Source: Phytophthora sp. 'mugwort' (taxonomy: Eukaryota > Oomycota > Peronosporomycetes > Peronosporales > Peronosporaceae). From it: 64,000 bases of DNA. The stretch lies in assembly GCA_033558025.1 (NCBI GenBank), contig JAUCEF010000018.1:186001-250000 (forward strand), given 5' to 3'. The position numbers and the translations under genes were made by a program. Of this stretch, positions 33,151-43,716 are shown piece after piece; positions within the stretch are counted from its first letter, which is position 1; each line of letters opens with the position of its first letter. The notes beneath the pieces are model-generated. The model did no database searches. It had not been told where the DNA came from and saw nothing but the letters and a program-made list of their open reading frames with translations.

Positions 33151-33889
33151 CATATGCTGCACGCTCCTCATGGGGGGATCTCTTCTCCTCGTCTCGTTGA
33201 ATGAGGGGTTGCTCATGCGCATATGTCCATTAATGAATTACGCTGTTTTACCCCAAGCGTTGTGAAAACGGCATATCCGTATTTGTCGCTGGTTCCGGTA
33301 AATCTTTGTCGGAACGGTACGCCTAGCCTAATAGTTTTATTTGCTGGAAGTACTCAGTTGGAGTGATGCGATATATTTAATGTACGATCTCCTTTTTTGG
33401 GTCCCCCCGCATACTGCAGTTCTAGCTGTCGGAAAACCTCCATATTCTACATCATACAGAATACCGGTTTACAAGAGTAAAGAAAAGATAGCATTTTCAA
33501 ATTTAAAATTTTTCATCTCTTGGCGAGATCTAACGTTGAAGTTGTACCAATTACATGAACCGAAAGAGCGAGATGAGATCGTTCAAGTTCACCAACTAGT
33601 TCGAAAGGAGTTTTTTTTTCTTAGTGTGTTATATAATGCTGAGCAAAAAGGATAGCGTATTCAAGCGTAACTCGGTCAGTTTTTCGTGAATGGTTTTGGT
33701 ACCGCCATTTGCTGAATACAATAATATCACATTTTATTTTGCTTGGTTTGTATACGCGGGAAAAAAAATTTGGGTCAGTTTTGTAAAAGGTGGAATATAT
33801 TATTGGTAATAATAACTAACACACATTTATCTATGGGCAATCGGTCTTTATCTACATAGCCAATAATTGTTTTTCAATTATTGCGGAAT
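33151..33889. other. Upstream region of the S53 protease gene; no other gene seen
   Basis: AT-rich spacer between the DIRS-like element and the protease gene. A 104-codon frame at 33,341-33,655 begins with TTG and has no known motif. A CCAAT-like box (GCCAATAATTG) lies at about 33,858. Confidence 0.5.
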
Positions 33890-33902
33890 CTTACTTTCCA
33901 AA
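33890..33902 (+). promoter_or_regulatory. Initiator-like motif upstream of the S53 protease
   Basis: TTACTTTCCAAAA, about 75-85 nt before the ATG at 33,976. It resembles the motif before the mucin gene and the oomycete initiator consensus, with several mismatches. Confidence 0.4.
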
Positions 33903-33975
33903 AGAGGAATATTCAGCAGTCTGCGGCCGAAGTGGCGTCGTCTTCGCCCGCAACTACCAGAGCGTCCCAGTCGTC

Positions 33976-36189
33976 ATGAAGCTGTGCATCCTGTCGCTAA
34001 TATTTACCTTGTTAATTCTGCTGTCCGTCGTGTCTGAACTCGGCGTTGTCGTCTCTGCAGCGAACGTAAAAATCTTCCGAAAAGTGGAGAATGCGCATCC
34101 GACACATTGGGAGCGAGGCCCCCGCGCTGCCCCCGAGCTACTGCTGACGTTGCGTGTTGCCCTAACTCCGCGCAAGAGTGATGATGAACTGGGAGAACTG
34201 GTGGCAGCGGTGACAGACCCCACGTCGCCACTCTACGGCCAGCACTTGACGACCACTGAGCAGCTCCAGAAGCATTTTAAACCGTCAGACGCCAGTCTTC
34301 AGAGCTTCCTTCAGGTTGTGCAAGGAGCCCAAGTACTGAGTGCAGAGTCTGTCGATATTGTCCAGGACTTCTGGCATTTAAAGCTCTCTGCAGCCACGGC
34401 GGAGCGGCTTTTCAGTACCAAAATGTTCCACTACACGCACAGACAACGCTCCGAGTTATCGGTGGTGCGTCCTGGAGAGAGCTACAGCATCCCACAAGAG
34501 CTCCAAGATGTGGTGGTCTATATGGACGGACTGGAGAGCTTCCCCACGGAGATGCAGGCCAGGTTCATTCAGGGAGGCGTCACGGACGACAAGGATCCGT
34601 TAGCAGTGAGGCAGCAGCCGTTCGCGGACGATTTTCGCGTTAACTCGAGAGGAGCGACGCCGGCAGTGATTCGAGAGCAGTATGATATTCCAGAGATCAC
34701 AGCTAACAAGTCTAGCGGCGTTGCTGAAGAGAGCGCGCCAACGGATGGGGTGGACCGCAATAAGCTCGTGGTGGGCACGTTCTTGCACGAGTTCTATAAT
34801 GAGCAGGATCTGCACAAGTTCCTACAGACAATTGACGGCCAGCATCACACGATTAAGATGCCGAAAACTACTGGGAAATGCATCTCAGAATACGGACCTA
34901 CTGGAGAAGCGTCGTTAGATGTCCAGGTGACAGCATCTCTGACGGGCCATGGAACTGGTGATGCGTCAGGAATCGAAATGTTGTGCTATACGCAGCTCCG
35001 AGACCCGACACGCGACTACGCAGCTGACAACCAGGAACCATTCCTTACGTTTCTGCAGGATGTGAACGCGATGCAGCCTCCACCTGCCGTTGTGTCCATC
35101 AGTTATACAGATGACGAGTGTAGTGTACCTTCAGCTTATGCGAAAGCAGTGAATCGAGAGCTCATGAAGGCAGCTCTTCGGGGAATTTCCATCCTCGTCT
35201 CAGCTGGTGATGCTGGTGTGCGAGGAAGTCACCTTGCGGAAGGTTTCTGCCGTGTCCCAGCGTGCTCTAAGTTCATGTCGATGTTCCCAGCCTCATCTCC
35301 ATATGTCACAGCCGTTGGAGCTACTACGATCGCCACAGGCTCTGCTCGAGATGGCAATGGTAAGTGGAAAGAGACCGTGACATCCACTTCTGAAGCACGT
35401 GCTCTTATTACATCGGGCGGTGGCTTCAGCGATCTCTACGACATGCCTGCATACCAACATAAAGCGGTGTCTCGCTACTTGGACTTCGCCAATACGACTG
35501 GACTCTCGTCCTTCTTCCGTAATACTGGAAGAGCGTTGCCCGACGTGGCAGCTGTGGGTCATGCCTTTCCTGTGGTTGTCAATGGCGAGGTAGGCGCGAC
35601 AGACGGCACATCCGTGTCAGCTCCCGTACTCGCGTCCATGATAACGCTGCTCAATCGTGCACTGCCGGATCTGCCCCCACTCGGTTTCTTAAATCCTCTT
35701 CTCTATCGATTGTATGACGTGTGCCCACAAGTGTTTGCCGACATCACACAAGGCGACATTTCGTGCGGTTCCAAGGGCATGACGTGCTGCAAGAAGGGTC
35801 ACACCGCTACAACTGGGTGGGATGCAGCCTCAGGTCTGGGGACACTCCGTTTCACGACGTTGCTAAGCGATCTACCTGATTGTTTGGCACGTATGCGAGC
35901 TTCAAGTGAGTTTGCTACAGCTGAACAACTTTCTGCAATGTTTTTGGACGAGAACACACACGAAGAAGACTCAGCAATTTATATGAAGAGCTGGACACCT
36001 AGTGAGCAGCGAGCCACTCAATTCCTAGGTGTTGTCGGCTTGATCGGTGCTATCAGCCTGATTGGTGTACTGGTAGCTCTTCGCGAGCGCCTTTTCTTGG
36101 ACTCTGGTGACTCCCAGAGAGCAGGCTCAAAGCGATATGGTTCTTGCGCTGGTCACGACTCAGCCCGCGAGTATTTGCTTTCTCATTAA
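33976..36189 (+). CDS. Membrane-anchored S53 (sedolisin / tripeptidyl-peptidase type) serine protease
   Basis: 737 residues, one exon. A signal peptide (about 1-28) is followed by a pro-kumamolisin-type propeptide (about 50-200, with SPLYGQHLTTTEQLQ). The catalytic domain starts near 225. The family's Glu-Asp pair is visible as E311 and D315 (GEASLDVQ), the oxyanion Asp as D412 (SAGDAG) and the nucleophile as S546 in DGTSVSAP. Calcium-site residues fit D589 (FADIT) and D616 (DAASG). SGGGFSDLYDMPAYQ is also typical. After the catalytic domain, residues 683-702 form a hydrophobic helix followed by basic residues, predicting a type I anchored enzyme with a short cytosolic tail. Relatives cleave peptides at acid pH in lysosome-like compartments or outside the cell. 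It converges on the kinase gene with 95 bp between stops. All key residues are intact, so it is probably functional. Confidence 0.95.
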   Translation: MKLCILSLIFTLLILLSVVSELGVVVSAANVKIFRKVENAHPTHWERGPRAAPELLLTLRVALTPRKSDDELGELVAAVTDPTSPLYGQHLTTTEQLQKHFKPSDASLQSFLQVVQGAQVLSAESVDIVQDFWHLKLSAATAERLFSTKMFHYTHRQRSELSVVRPGESYSIPQELQDVVVYMDGLESFPTEMQARFIQGGVTDDKDPLAVRQQPFADDFRVNSRGATPAVIREQYDIPEITANKSSGVAEESAPTDGVDRNKLVVGTFLHEFYNEQDLHKFLQTIDGQHHTIKMPKTTGKCISEYGPTGEASLDVQVTASLTGHGTGDASGIEMLCYTQLRDPTRDYAADNQEPFLTFLQDVNAMQPPPAVVSISYTDDECSVPSAYAKAVNRELMKAALRGISILVSAGDAGVRGSHLAEGFCRVPACSKFMSMFPASSPYVTAVGATTIATGSARDGNGKWKETVTSTSEARALITSGGGFSDLYDMPAYQHKAVSRYLDFANTTGLSSFFRNTGRALPDVAAVGHAFPVVVNGEVGATDGTSVSAPVLASMITLLNRALPDLPPLGFLNPLLYRLYDVCPQVFADITQGDISCGSKGMTCCKKGHTATTGWDAASGLGTLRFTTLLSDLPDCLARMRASSEFATAEQLSAMFLDENTHEEDSAIYMKSWTPSEQRATQFLGVVGLIGAISLIGVLVALRERLFLDSGDSQRAGSKRYGSCAGHDSAREYLLSH

Positions 36190-36284
36190 TTAGTCAAGAA
36201 TGAAGAAGCATGTGTTAAGCACTTGAAATGCCATTACCGTATTTTGCTGAAATTTAAACAAGCTGGTATTAAGTTACCAGGGTC

Positions 36285-37737
36285 TTAATCGTTGGCGTCG
36301 TCTACATCGATAGCTTCTTCGATCTCCTCTTCTTCGTTGTCCTGCTTCGCCTTGAGCTCCATAACATTCTGGTACTGCTCGTGACGCCATATTTTAGCTT
36401 CCGATCTATCCTCGTTAATAAGATGGATCTGCTGAAGCCACGTAGCACACTGCTGCACACAACGTTCGGTGCTCGTAGCGTTATGAAGCTGCAACCACGG
36501 CGAGTCGAGAAGATCCTCAACTGATGCACGCTCGGAAGGCTGAGTAAAAAGGCAAAAGTCAGACTTGAAGGGCAAATAATGAGCAAATTCTCCATTATCG
36601 CACCTCTTTTCTCAGGCACTGGGAGATAAATTCATGAAACTCCGACGAGAATGGCTCACCGTTAGCGTCAACCTCCGGTAGGCCAGGCTCCGGGCTCTCG
36701 ACAATACTCTGGACGACCTGCAAGTGAGACAGTCAACAAGGTAAGCTGCGTCCGAGAGAAAGACAATAATTTTCACTACCGAACAGCCAAAACTCACGTC
36801 AATGTAGCTCCGTGCGTTCGCGTATGGGAACGTTTGAGTCGCACACTCAATGAGCACAAGGCCAAGGCTCCAAACGTCTGACTTGTAACTACAGGACTAA
36901 ATTAGCATTACCGGCGTCAATAAATACAAATAAGTCGACAACTTACTCGTAGGGTTCGTTTTGCACACGCTCCGGAGCCATATACTTAAAGGTGCCGACG
37001 AACGTTTGCGCCATGCTAGTGGACGAACAGAGTTCTCGCGCGAGTCCAAAATCCGTGAGCTTCACAGCCCCATTTTGCTGAACAAGGACATTTTGGGGCT
37101 TTATATCTCGATGAACGTGGCGTACGCGCTTGAGGTGTGCGAGCCCCGTCAGCATCTGCATAGCGATAGCAGCAACTATCCGTTCAGGCACAACGTCGTC
37201 ACCTTTAGGCAATTTTGCCAGCAATTGATCCAGTGACCCCAAGGCGCAATACTCGAGCACAATACTTAGTGCTTGATCTTGGAAGTATGCACCATAGAAC
37301 CCCACAAGGTGTTCGCTCTCGATACCGTACAACGTGCGGATCTCAGTAAGCAGTTGATCGCGTCTCGGCTTGTCAAACACGTTAGTCACCACTTTGACTG
37401 CGTACAGAACGTTCGAGTCGCAGTGCCGAGCTTTACAAACTTGTCCAGAACTGCCCCTACCAATCATGCTGCAAGTTTCCAGTTTGTCTAGTGCAATGAG
37501 CTTTCGGGTAGACTGTGACGCCACAGCATTCTCAACAGCTTCTTCGTCCTCCTTGAGTCCAGGCTTGTCGTCCGCAAAAGTGACACCAGAACTGTTAATC
37601 CGGAGGCCAGCTTTGTGCAGAGTCGTCTCTCCAATATCGCATGAAGCCTCAAACTTGTCGTCGTAATGATCTCCTCGGTGCTTGTACTCGAAGTCTCGGT
37701 CAGACGCTACAACAGTCAGTGCTGGCCTTGATTTCAT
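36285..37737 (-). CDS. MAP kinase kinase-like (STE7 type) protein kinase, four exons
   Basis: Exons, read on minus: 37,737-36,947, 36,888-36,798, 36,717-36,604 and 36,539-36,285. Introns of 58, 80 and 64 bp have GTAAGT, GTGAGT and GTGCGA donors and end in TAG, CAG and CAG. The product is 416 residues. Motifs: glycine loop IGRGSSGQV, lysine in YAVKVV, HRD loop VHRDIKPQN, LTDFGLA and YMAPERV. The activation segment SSTSMAQTFVGTFKYMAPE matches MAPKK enzymes, where two Ser/Thr are phosphorylated by the upstream kinase. Spliced exon 2 gives PYDYKSDVWSLGLVLIE and exon 4 PSERASVEDLLDSPWL. The C-terminus is very acidic. The first ATG in frame is at 37,737; the frame stays open a little upstream without an ATG. 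Only 147 bp separate it from the PACRG stop. Likely functional in a stress or development cascade; the substrate MAPK is unknown. Confidence 0.9.
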
Positions 37738-37884
37738 TCGCAACCAATGCACGTCTGCTGTGCCTGAAGGTTTATGTGCTTTGACTCAGGGAGGATAAAT
37801 ACCGAAGCATAAGTACGTTTTCATCTGGTCTGATCTTTAAAAATAAAACAATCTAAACTGACACTGGGAGCTTCAAACAGCGTC

Positions 37885-38864
37885 TTATCTTCGCGTCATA
37901 CAACTCTCATAGGTCGGAATCATGTACTTCATGTTGACAAATGCGTCCGGACCGCCATGTTTCTCGAGAATGTGGAGTGTCTCAAGGATGAGGTCGCCCA
38001 CGTTCTCCTGTCGTCGCTGAGCATAGTCGATTGAGTCGCCACAATTTACTCGCTTCGTGACGAAGAGGTTGAAGATCGACAAAAGTTGTCGATAATATGG
38101 CACGAGTGCTTCGCCAGTGTACGGACAGCACAGCACGAGTCGCTGCAGCACCTTCATCTGTACACGGAGTACCGTCTGATTACGGGTCGTGAGGTTCGCC
38201 TTCATTGGAGGGATCAACTGCGACAGACATGGTAGCACTCGGCTGCCTCCTTTCTCCAGCATGTCCAAGGTGCCGTTGAGCGCCAAGAAGTGATAGGGCT
38301 CCTCTAGTTCACGCAGTCCCTCCATGAACACTGGCAGGTAGTGCGAGAAATCAAGCAGGGAGAGATTCACCTGCCATTGCAGATTTCGCACGACCCCAGC
38401 AAAGTTCACACGCACCGGCAGATCGCCGCGATCGTCTGCAAAAGAACGAATTAATACTGTTATTGTCAAAATACGTGTGTTGAATCCCCAATTTTGTACG
38501 TACAGAAGTAGCGGAAGCGCGTGGGTACCACTTTTCGGGCCTTGAAGGCGCCTGCCGTATGAGGTCGTACAATCGGAGGTGATAACACCTTGAGAGCAGC
38601 TAATGGCCCTGACCGAGCGCTGATCGTAAGCGCTGTCTGACTTGATGACGGGGAAAGCCCACAGGGTTTGGTCGCCGTCGCAAATTTTGCCATTTGACGC
38701 ACGAGATGAACGGAATGCGAGACAGCTCGACGATTGGCATTGACTGATTGGATATTCCTAGCATTCGTCTTTGCGATGGGCATGAAGGTGCTGCCACTGC
38801 TGGCCTGCAACATCCTGAGCTCCGACGCCAGGGCAGACGCCGAACTACTGCCGCTCGTTACCAT
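37885..38864 (-). CDS. PACRG: PACRG (parkin co-regulated gene) axonemal protein, two exons
   Basis: Exons on minus: 38,864-38,504 and 38,435-37,885, with a 68-bp intron (GTACGT donor, TTTTGCAG acceptor). The join restores RFRYFYDRGDLPV, which aligns with the start of the PACRG domain. The product is 303 residues with a disordered Ser/Ala-rich N-terminus of about 110 and then the helical-repeat domain: LDFSHYLPVFMEGL, DMLEKGGSRVLPCLSQLIPP, ALVPYYRQLL, NCGDSIDYAQRRQENVGDLI and KYMIPTYESCMTRR at the C-terminus. PACRG bridges A- and B-tubules in ciliary doublets; in an oomycete it serves zoospore flagella. The start at 38,864 is the first ATG after an in-frame stop and lies about 50 nt below an initiator-like motif. 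All parts intact. Confidence 0.93.
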
Positions 38865-38914
38865 TAGTTGCCGTCGCTTGCTGAAGCTTTCTGGAGCTTT
38901 CTGGGTCTTCAACT

Positions 38915-38926
38915 AGATGGAAATGA
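38915..38926 (-). promoter_or_regulatory. Initiator-like motif upstream of PACRG
   Basis: TCATTTCCATCT on minus, about 51-62 nt before the ATG at 38,864. It fits the oomycete initiator consensus with one base missing, and supports the chosen start. Confidence 0.55.
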
Positions 38927-39478
38927 CCCCGCAGCGCTCATCTAGCTAAAGAAACCGATCAAATGCCTCGATATCTTATCCGTGTCAGCGGAAATCGGTC
39001 ACATCAAAGCTAAAAATGTGGATTTGGGTTGGAAAACATACTTTAATATTTCTGACGCGGATGCTCGGAACTCGGAATAGCTTTCTAGCGTCGAATTGTA
39101 AAGGTTTTCAGAAGCATCGATAAATGAAATCACGTGACCAAATATACGCAAATGGCGTTACCGTATTTTAATACGTGTATTCCGGACAAATCAGGCTTCA
39201 AGGCCACCGTTATTCAGTATTACGTGGCGAAGACCCGTATCGATCTGCTTGAGGAATAGAGGGATGATCAGTGTGGCAACTTCAACATTGTAGATTAAAA
39301 CTCATTCGTTGCACGGCGGGCAGCTCCGATGAAGCGACTTCGATCTGCAGATGGCGACGTCGATATGGTGTTGCTGTGGTTGGAACGTGTGACGGGGCAC
39401 ACAACACCATGCGCACAGGAAGTGTGACTTCCAGAGAATATATAAATTTTGCAAGTCCCTGGTCTGAGGGGAATATTT

Positions 39479-40391
39479 ATCAAAGGCCGTTACAATAGTG
39501 CACCCCTTTGCAGGACACGTTACAAGTTTTGCGGTTGGTCATTCTAGCAGAGCTCAAGGACTCAACATCAAGCTGCCAAGCCAAGACCAAGCTGGGCTCG
39601 GAGAATATCGGCTGTGGGAAAGAACCCCCAGAGACCGAGATCATGACACAGACAGCCGCGGAGTAGAGGCCAATGGCGATGCGGCCCTGAGCGCCGGCAA
39701 TGCGAAGTGGAAGGCTAATGGCAAGGCGGCCCTGAGTGCCGGCAACCTCATTGAGGTTATCGAGCGCTACACGCAGGCCATCGCGCTGGACCCGAACGAC
39801 CACGAGTTCTACTCGAACCGCTCCGTCGCGTATCTGTCGTTAGACGACGCGGTACGCGCGATGGAAGACGCGGAGTTGTGCACCAAGACGAAGCCGGACT
39901 GGTCCAAAGGGTACAGCAGCAAAGGCGCAGCACTGCACGCGCACAGGCGCTACGACGAGGCCGCGGCAGCTTATGAGGACGGCCTTAAGGTGGATGACAC
40001 CAACGCCGCGTGTATCAGCGGTCACGTCGAGGTTAAAAAGGCAGCCACGAAGTCTGGGAACCGGCTGGTCAACGCCTTTGGCTCCGACACATTCGGTAAA
40101 TTGCCACCGAGTCTCCCCTTTGTTGGGCGACTCGGACTTAGGTAAGACGCCGCAGGAGACCCACCGCGACCCGGCCAAGATCAACGAGCACATCCAGGAC
40201 ACGCGCATAACGACTATGGCGGGCGAGCTCATGGGGCATAACTTCACGTAGGCGGGGCCGAGGACGAGGTGGCGCCAGCGGCATCATCGGCGGCGGCACT
40301 GACACCGGCACCGACACCCGCCCCGTAGCCTACCCCTATGGAGGAAGATTGGACCGTGCGTCGCCGCGCACTGGAAAAGGGAGATGACGGA
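39479..40391 (+). repeat. Left terminal inverted repeat of the Mutator-like element
   Basis: Begins ATCAAAGGCCGTTACAATAG and ends at GAGATGACGGA, where similarity to the right arm stops abruptly. It contains the left STI1-like pseudogene. Confidence 0.88.
39660..40375 (+). pseudogene. STI1/HOP co-chaperone fragment (TPR1 plus DP1 region), left copy
   Basis: The frame reads a TPR domain (GNLIEVIERYTQAIALDPND, FYSNRSVAYLSLDDAVRAME, AELCTKTKPDWSKGYSSKG, AALHAHRRYDEAAAAYEDG), as in the first TPR domain of STI1/HOP that binds the Hsp70 tail. A frame change near 40,095 follows. The +1 frame then gives HRDPAKINEHIQDTRITTMA and GELMGHNFT, the STI1-type DP repeat, and after a stop PTPMEEDW, typical of the linker before the second TPR domain. 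A short tandem duplication of the KANGKAALSAGN type is present at the start. The rest of the gene is absent. It is truncated and frameshifted, so it is not functional. Confidence 0.8.
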
Positions 40392-40812
40392 TGAGAACTC
40401 GAGGTCGCTATTGACCCGTTAGATATCGCTCAAATGGAAGTAGCACCAAGGATATATAGCGCAAGATTAAGGAATCAAAAGTGAAGGGCGAAGGAGCGGA
40501 TGTATTTTGAGCTGGAGAAGGCCCTGACAGCGAAGGACGAGGGCAAGAATGGCGAGTTTCTCCCTTTCGTTGAGCTTTTCACAAACGTCGTCAATGCCTA
40601 TAGCCCTCATCATCGCAAGGTTGAATGAGAGCATACAATACGCGCGGGTCGACGTTATATATATTCATGAAAGTCAAGGACGCACGCAGCTGGGGAAGTG
40701 GATTAGCGGGGTATTTCGATACTACTCACCCAATCTAAGTAGTTGAGCTGGGCTGCTCTTGGTCAATTGAGTTCGTCGAATGGGCTGTTGCCAGCAACGT
40801 AAATTCCAGATA

Positions 40813-42388
40813 TCACTTCACCGACAGCTTGGGGTGTATGATTCGCTTAGTTGGTTGGAGCACGTACTGTACTTCTGCCTTTCCACATTTGCTGCAATGG
40901 TAATCGTTTCGCGGAGCCTTCACTAACCCGACAATCTCCTGGCTTATAGCGGAAACCATGTTACCCTCACGATTCACGTCGGAACCTACTTGAATTGTAT
41001 CGAGCATTGGATGCCAGTCCCGTGAATATATCGTGTTTGCTCCCCGCGGTTCGGAATGCGTTTCTGGCTTTGCTTAGTCAGAAACTGCCGCCTTACGTTT
41101 TCCACTGCATACCTGCCTATACAAAGAGGTAGCTTCACAAGCTTGTCGGACATGATTTCACTAAGCAGTGGTAAGTTGACAACAGTCGACTCAAATGCTT
41201 CTCGATACGTTGCAACAGTGTAGCATGATCCAACAAGCGATAGGGCTGAGACTTGAGCTTCGGTTTTTGTTATCCTAAGCGCAGCAAGAATATGACGGCA
41301 TTGCAATTTTAAATACTCCTGCTTGCTGCAACGAACACACGACCAGGATGAAAGATCAACTATGTGGGTATGATTGACTTTCTCAAGAGAAGTAATTGTC
41401 CTTGTGAATGCGGTTTGTTCATCATCAACATAGAAACCTTCGAGGTTGCGTTGGCCGGTCGAACAAAACAGGACGATGATCTATACAACTCCTTGTCAAA
41501 CAATTTCTTGGCTTTCGGTGTTTCATTGCAGTCGACTGCTACCCACAACTTAAGTGCTTCTTGTTTCGCCAACCATAGTAGCATTATCCCTCTGGTGATA
41601 CAAGATTGTTGCCATTAAAACTTCGTTGTCCCTCACCCCACCCCAGTGAAGCCCATTGTTGTTACCTTCTACAGTACTGGTAGCTCGTACACCATATATA
41701 GGTGTTGAGTCACCATAAGTTTCAACGCTATACCAAAACGTCATGGTGTGATTTCTCTCTGCCTCGTTTTTCGTGTAGTTGCTAGGCGAGCCCAACTCGT
41801 TGAATGCAGGTTTGTAGATATTGACCGACCGTTTGCAATTCAATAGAACCATCAGATCTATGAATTAACTACTGGGCTGAAAGCTGAAAAAGAGTTGTCA
41901 ATCAGGTTTAGAATAGATTCAAACTCGGTAAAGGTATCACACTTCTGCAAGCGATATACGAAAGATTCAATCCGGTCAATAGAAGGATCCACAGATTAAA
42001 AGTAACCCTTGATGTATAGCACAAAATGGAACGTACAACACTTTAAGTTGACTAGATAAATGCATCTGAGCACCTCGTTGTTTTCCACACGATCACTGAA
42101 AAGCGGTACATCGGCCGTTGAGATTCCAGGCGGCGATACAGTATGCAAAGAATCAGCTAAAACTATCGTTTGCCTCCGAAGGAACAAAGCAACAGCAAGC
42201 GGTATCACTTTGTCATCTTCGTCCAATCCAGTCAGGATCAAACAGATTCCGTTGTAGTTGTCGTTTTTCATATGTGTACCGTACCATCCGTCTGAAGAAC
42301 GGGAACCAACGATGGCTGTAGGTTCACTAGCGGCCCAAGCGAAAGAAACATACAGAAGAAATGTCCATCGTCGTCTAACTGACAGCAC
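40813..42388 (-). pseudogene. MULE transposase, frameshifted
   Basis: On minus the core begins SDGWYGTHMKNDNYNGICLI then LTGLDEDDKVIPLAVALF, with the first catalytic Asp in SDGW, and ADVPLFSDRVENN with the second Asp. This is the layout of the MULE transposase domain. Further downstream are VRATSTVEGNNNGLHWGGVR (about 41,640-41,700), SSCFVRPANATSKVSM and QCRHILAALRI (about 41,300), the last being the CxH part of a SWIM-like zinc finger. A final CSKCGKAEVQYVL zinc motif is near 40,890. At least three frame changes or stops separate the blocks. Full-length enzymes cut at the inverted repeat ends; this copy cannot. Confidence 0.75.
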
Positions 42389-42399
42389 ACTTTAGATCC

Positions 42400-43716
42400 T
42401 GGATTCTTTCGCGCGAAGCTTCTTCAAATAACCAGGTAACAGACCGTACTCGTTCTCGGTCCTGCTTTCTTTTCTCGTTGCTGTATCGGTCGGTACAATG
42501 TTGACTGACGTCCTTCCATGATTATGCTAGCCACTTCTTTCAGCGCCTTTAGCACTCGTTTAAAAGCTGTACTGTATCCTGCCTGGCCATACATGTATCC
42601 AGCTGTTTCCTACCATGAAGTATAATGCTACCATGGTATGTTATACAGCAATCACAGCAAAACAGACTATATAGATACCAACAGAATCGAGATCGCGACG
42701 CAGTACTTAAACGTTATTTATTCTAATATTGCAGTCCTTGAGTTATGCATTTTTTTCACAATCAGCACAGATAATCTATTACAGATAGCTGGCACAGATC
42801 CATGTTAACATGGTATTCATGTCAAAACAATCTTACGTTCTACTTTTCACCTCTCTAAGCCCACCTGTTTTGTACTTGCTGCTAATGTTAACCTGTCCAA
42901 ATTGTTAAGTCCGTGAGTTGGTTGCTCATTATCTATTGAAAAAGCGCTGGAATATAAATACAAATACCAAACCAATTGTGATATGTAGACATATTGTTAA
43001 AAGTTATTCAATATTAGCCTTCATGGAGATGGAAAGATTGATTATATCAATTTGACTACCGTAATTATCGGGCCCAGTGCGACACGGTTTCCCGGCCGAG
43101 TCTAATGAATTAAAAAATCACGTAGTTTTTTTGTTGATTCACTGTGATGACATCTGTCTTGCAGGGTTGGTGGTGGTCCAGATCTGCGTCTCATTTGAGA
43201 CGTATCTACGACCGTTAGCAGAGATCACCACTATTGACGAAGGAAATATTAAGCGCTTCAACAAAAGCGTTTTTAAAGCCTACCAGGTCGAGAGCTCGTT
43301 ACATAAGGGGTTTGCAACTGACTACCATGTCGAGCAGCTCGTTACATGAGGGGTTGCAACTGACATGCACAAATCGTTGTGGCTCAATATTATGCGGCTG
43401 ATGTACCAAGTATCATCTGGAATGTCATAGTATTTGGAGTTCCGCTTCTTCTTACAAGTGGACTTACGCTTTCTTGACATCCCCACGTGACAAGAGGACC
43501 TTGCTTCTTTCGGTCAGCACGCCTACTTCACAAGAATCCCATCATTACACGTTTGTATTACCGACTTGTGGTTTTTGAAATACTACTTTCGTAACACTTG
43601 TGTGAGCTCGTCCGACTTACAAATCGATCTCCAAGCGACACCTTCATAATATTCGTGCCACCATCATCTCCACTCTATGTATCAAACACTTCATCAAGGT
43701 TCGTATCATCACCGTT
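42400..43716. other. Interior of the Mutator-like element without a gene
   Basis: Mostly AT-rich. A tandem duplication of about 40 bp with a core GCTCGTTACAT(A/G)AGGGG lies at about 43,287-43,363. A plus frame at 43,077-43,349 has no motif. Near 43,600-43,716 the bases next to the right arm differ from those next to the left arm. Confidence 0.5.

Noticed and set aside
33341..33655. 104-codon frame before the protease gene
   Set aside because: Starts with TTG, AT-rich, no motif, no initiator; likely chance.
36285..36620. Separate small genes at the kinase 3' end
   Set aside because: These frames are the last exons of the kinase once the 64- and 80-bp introns are removed.
39498..40145. Left TPR frame as a functional co-chaperone gene
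   Set aside because: Truncated after DP1, frameshifted, and duplicated inside inverted repeats of a transposon.
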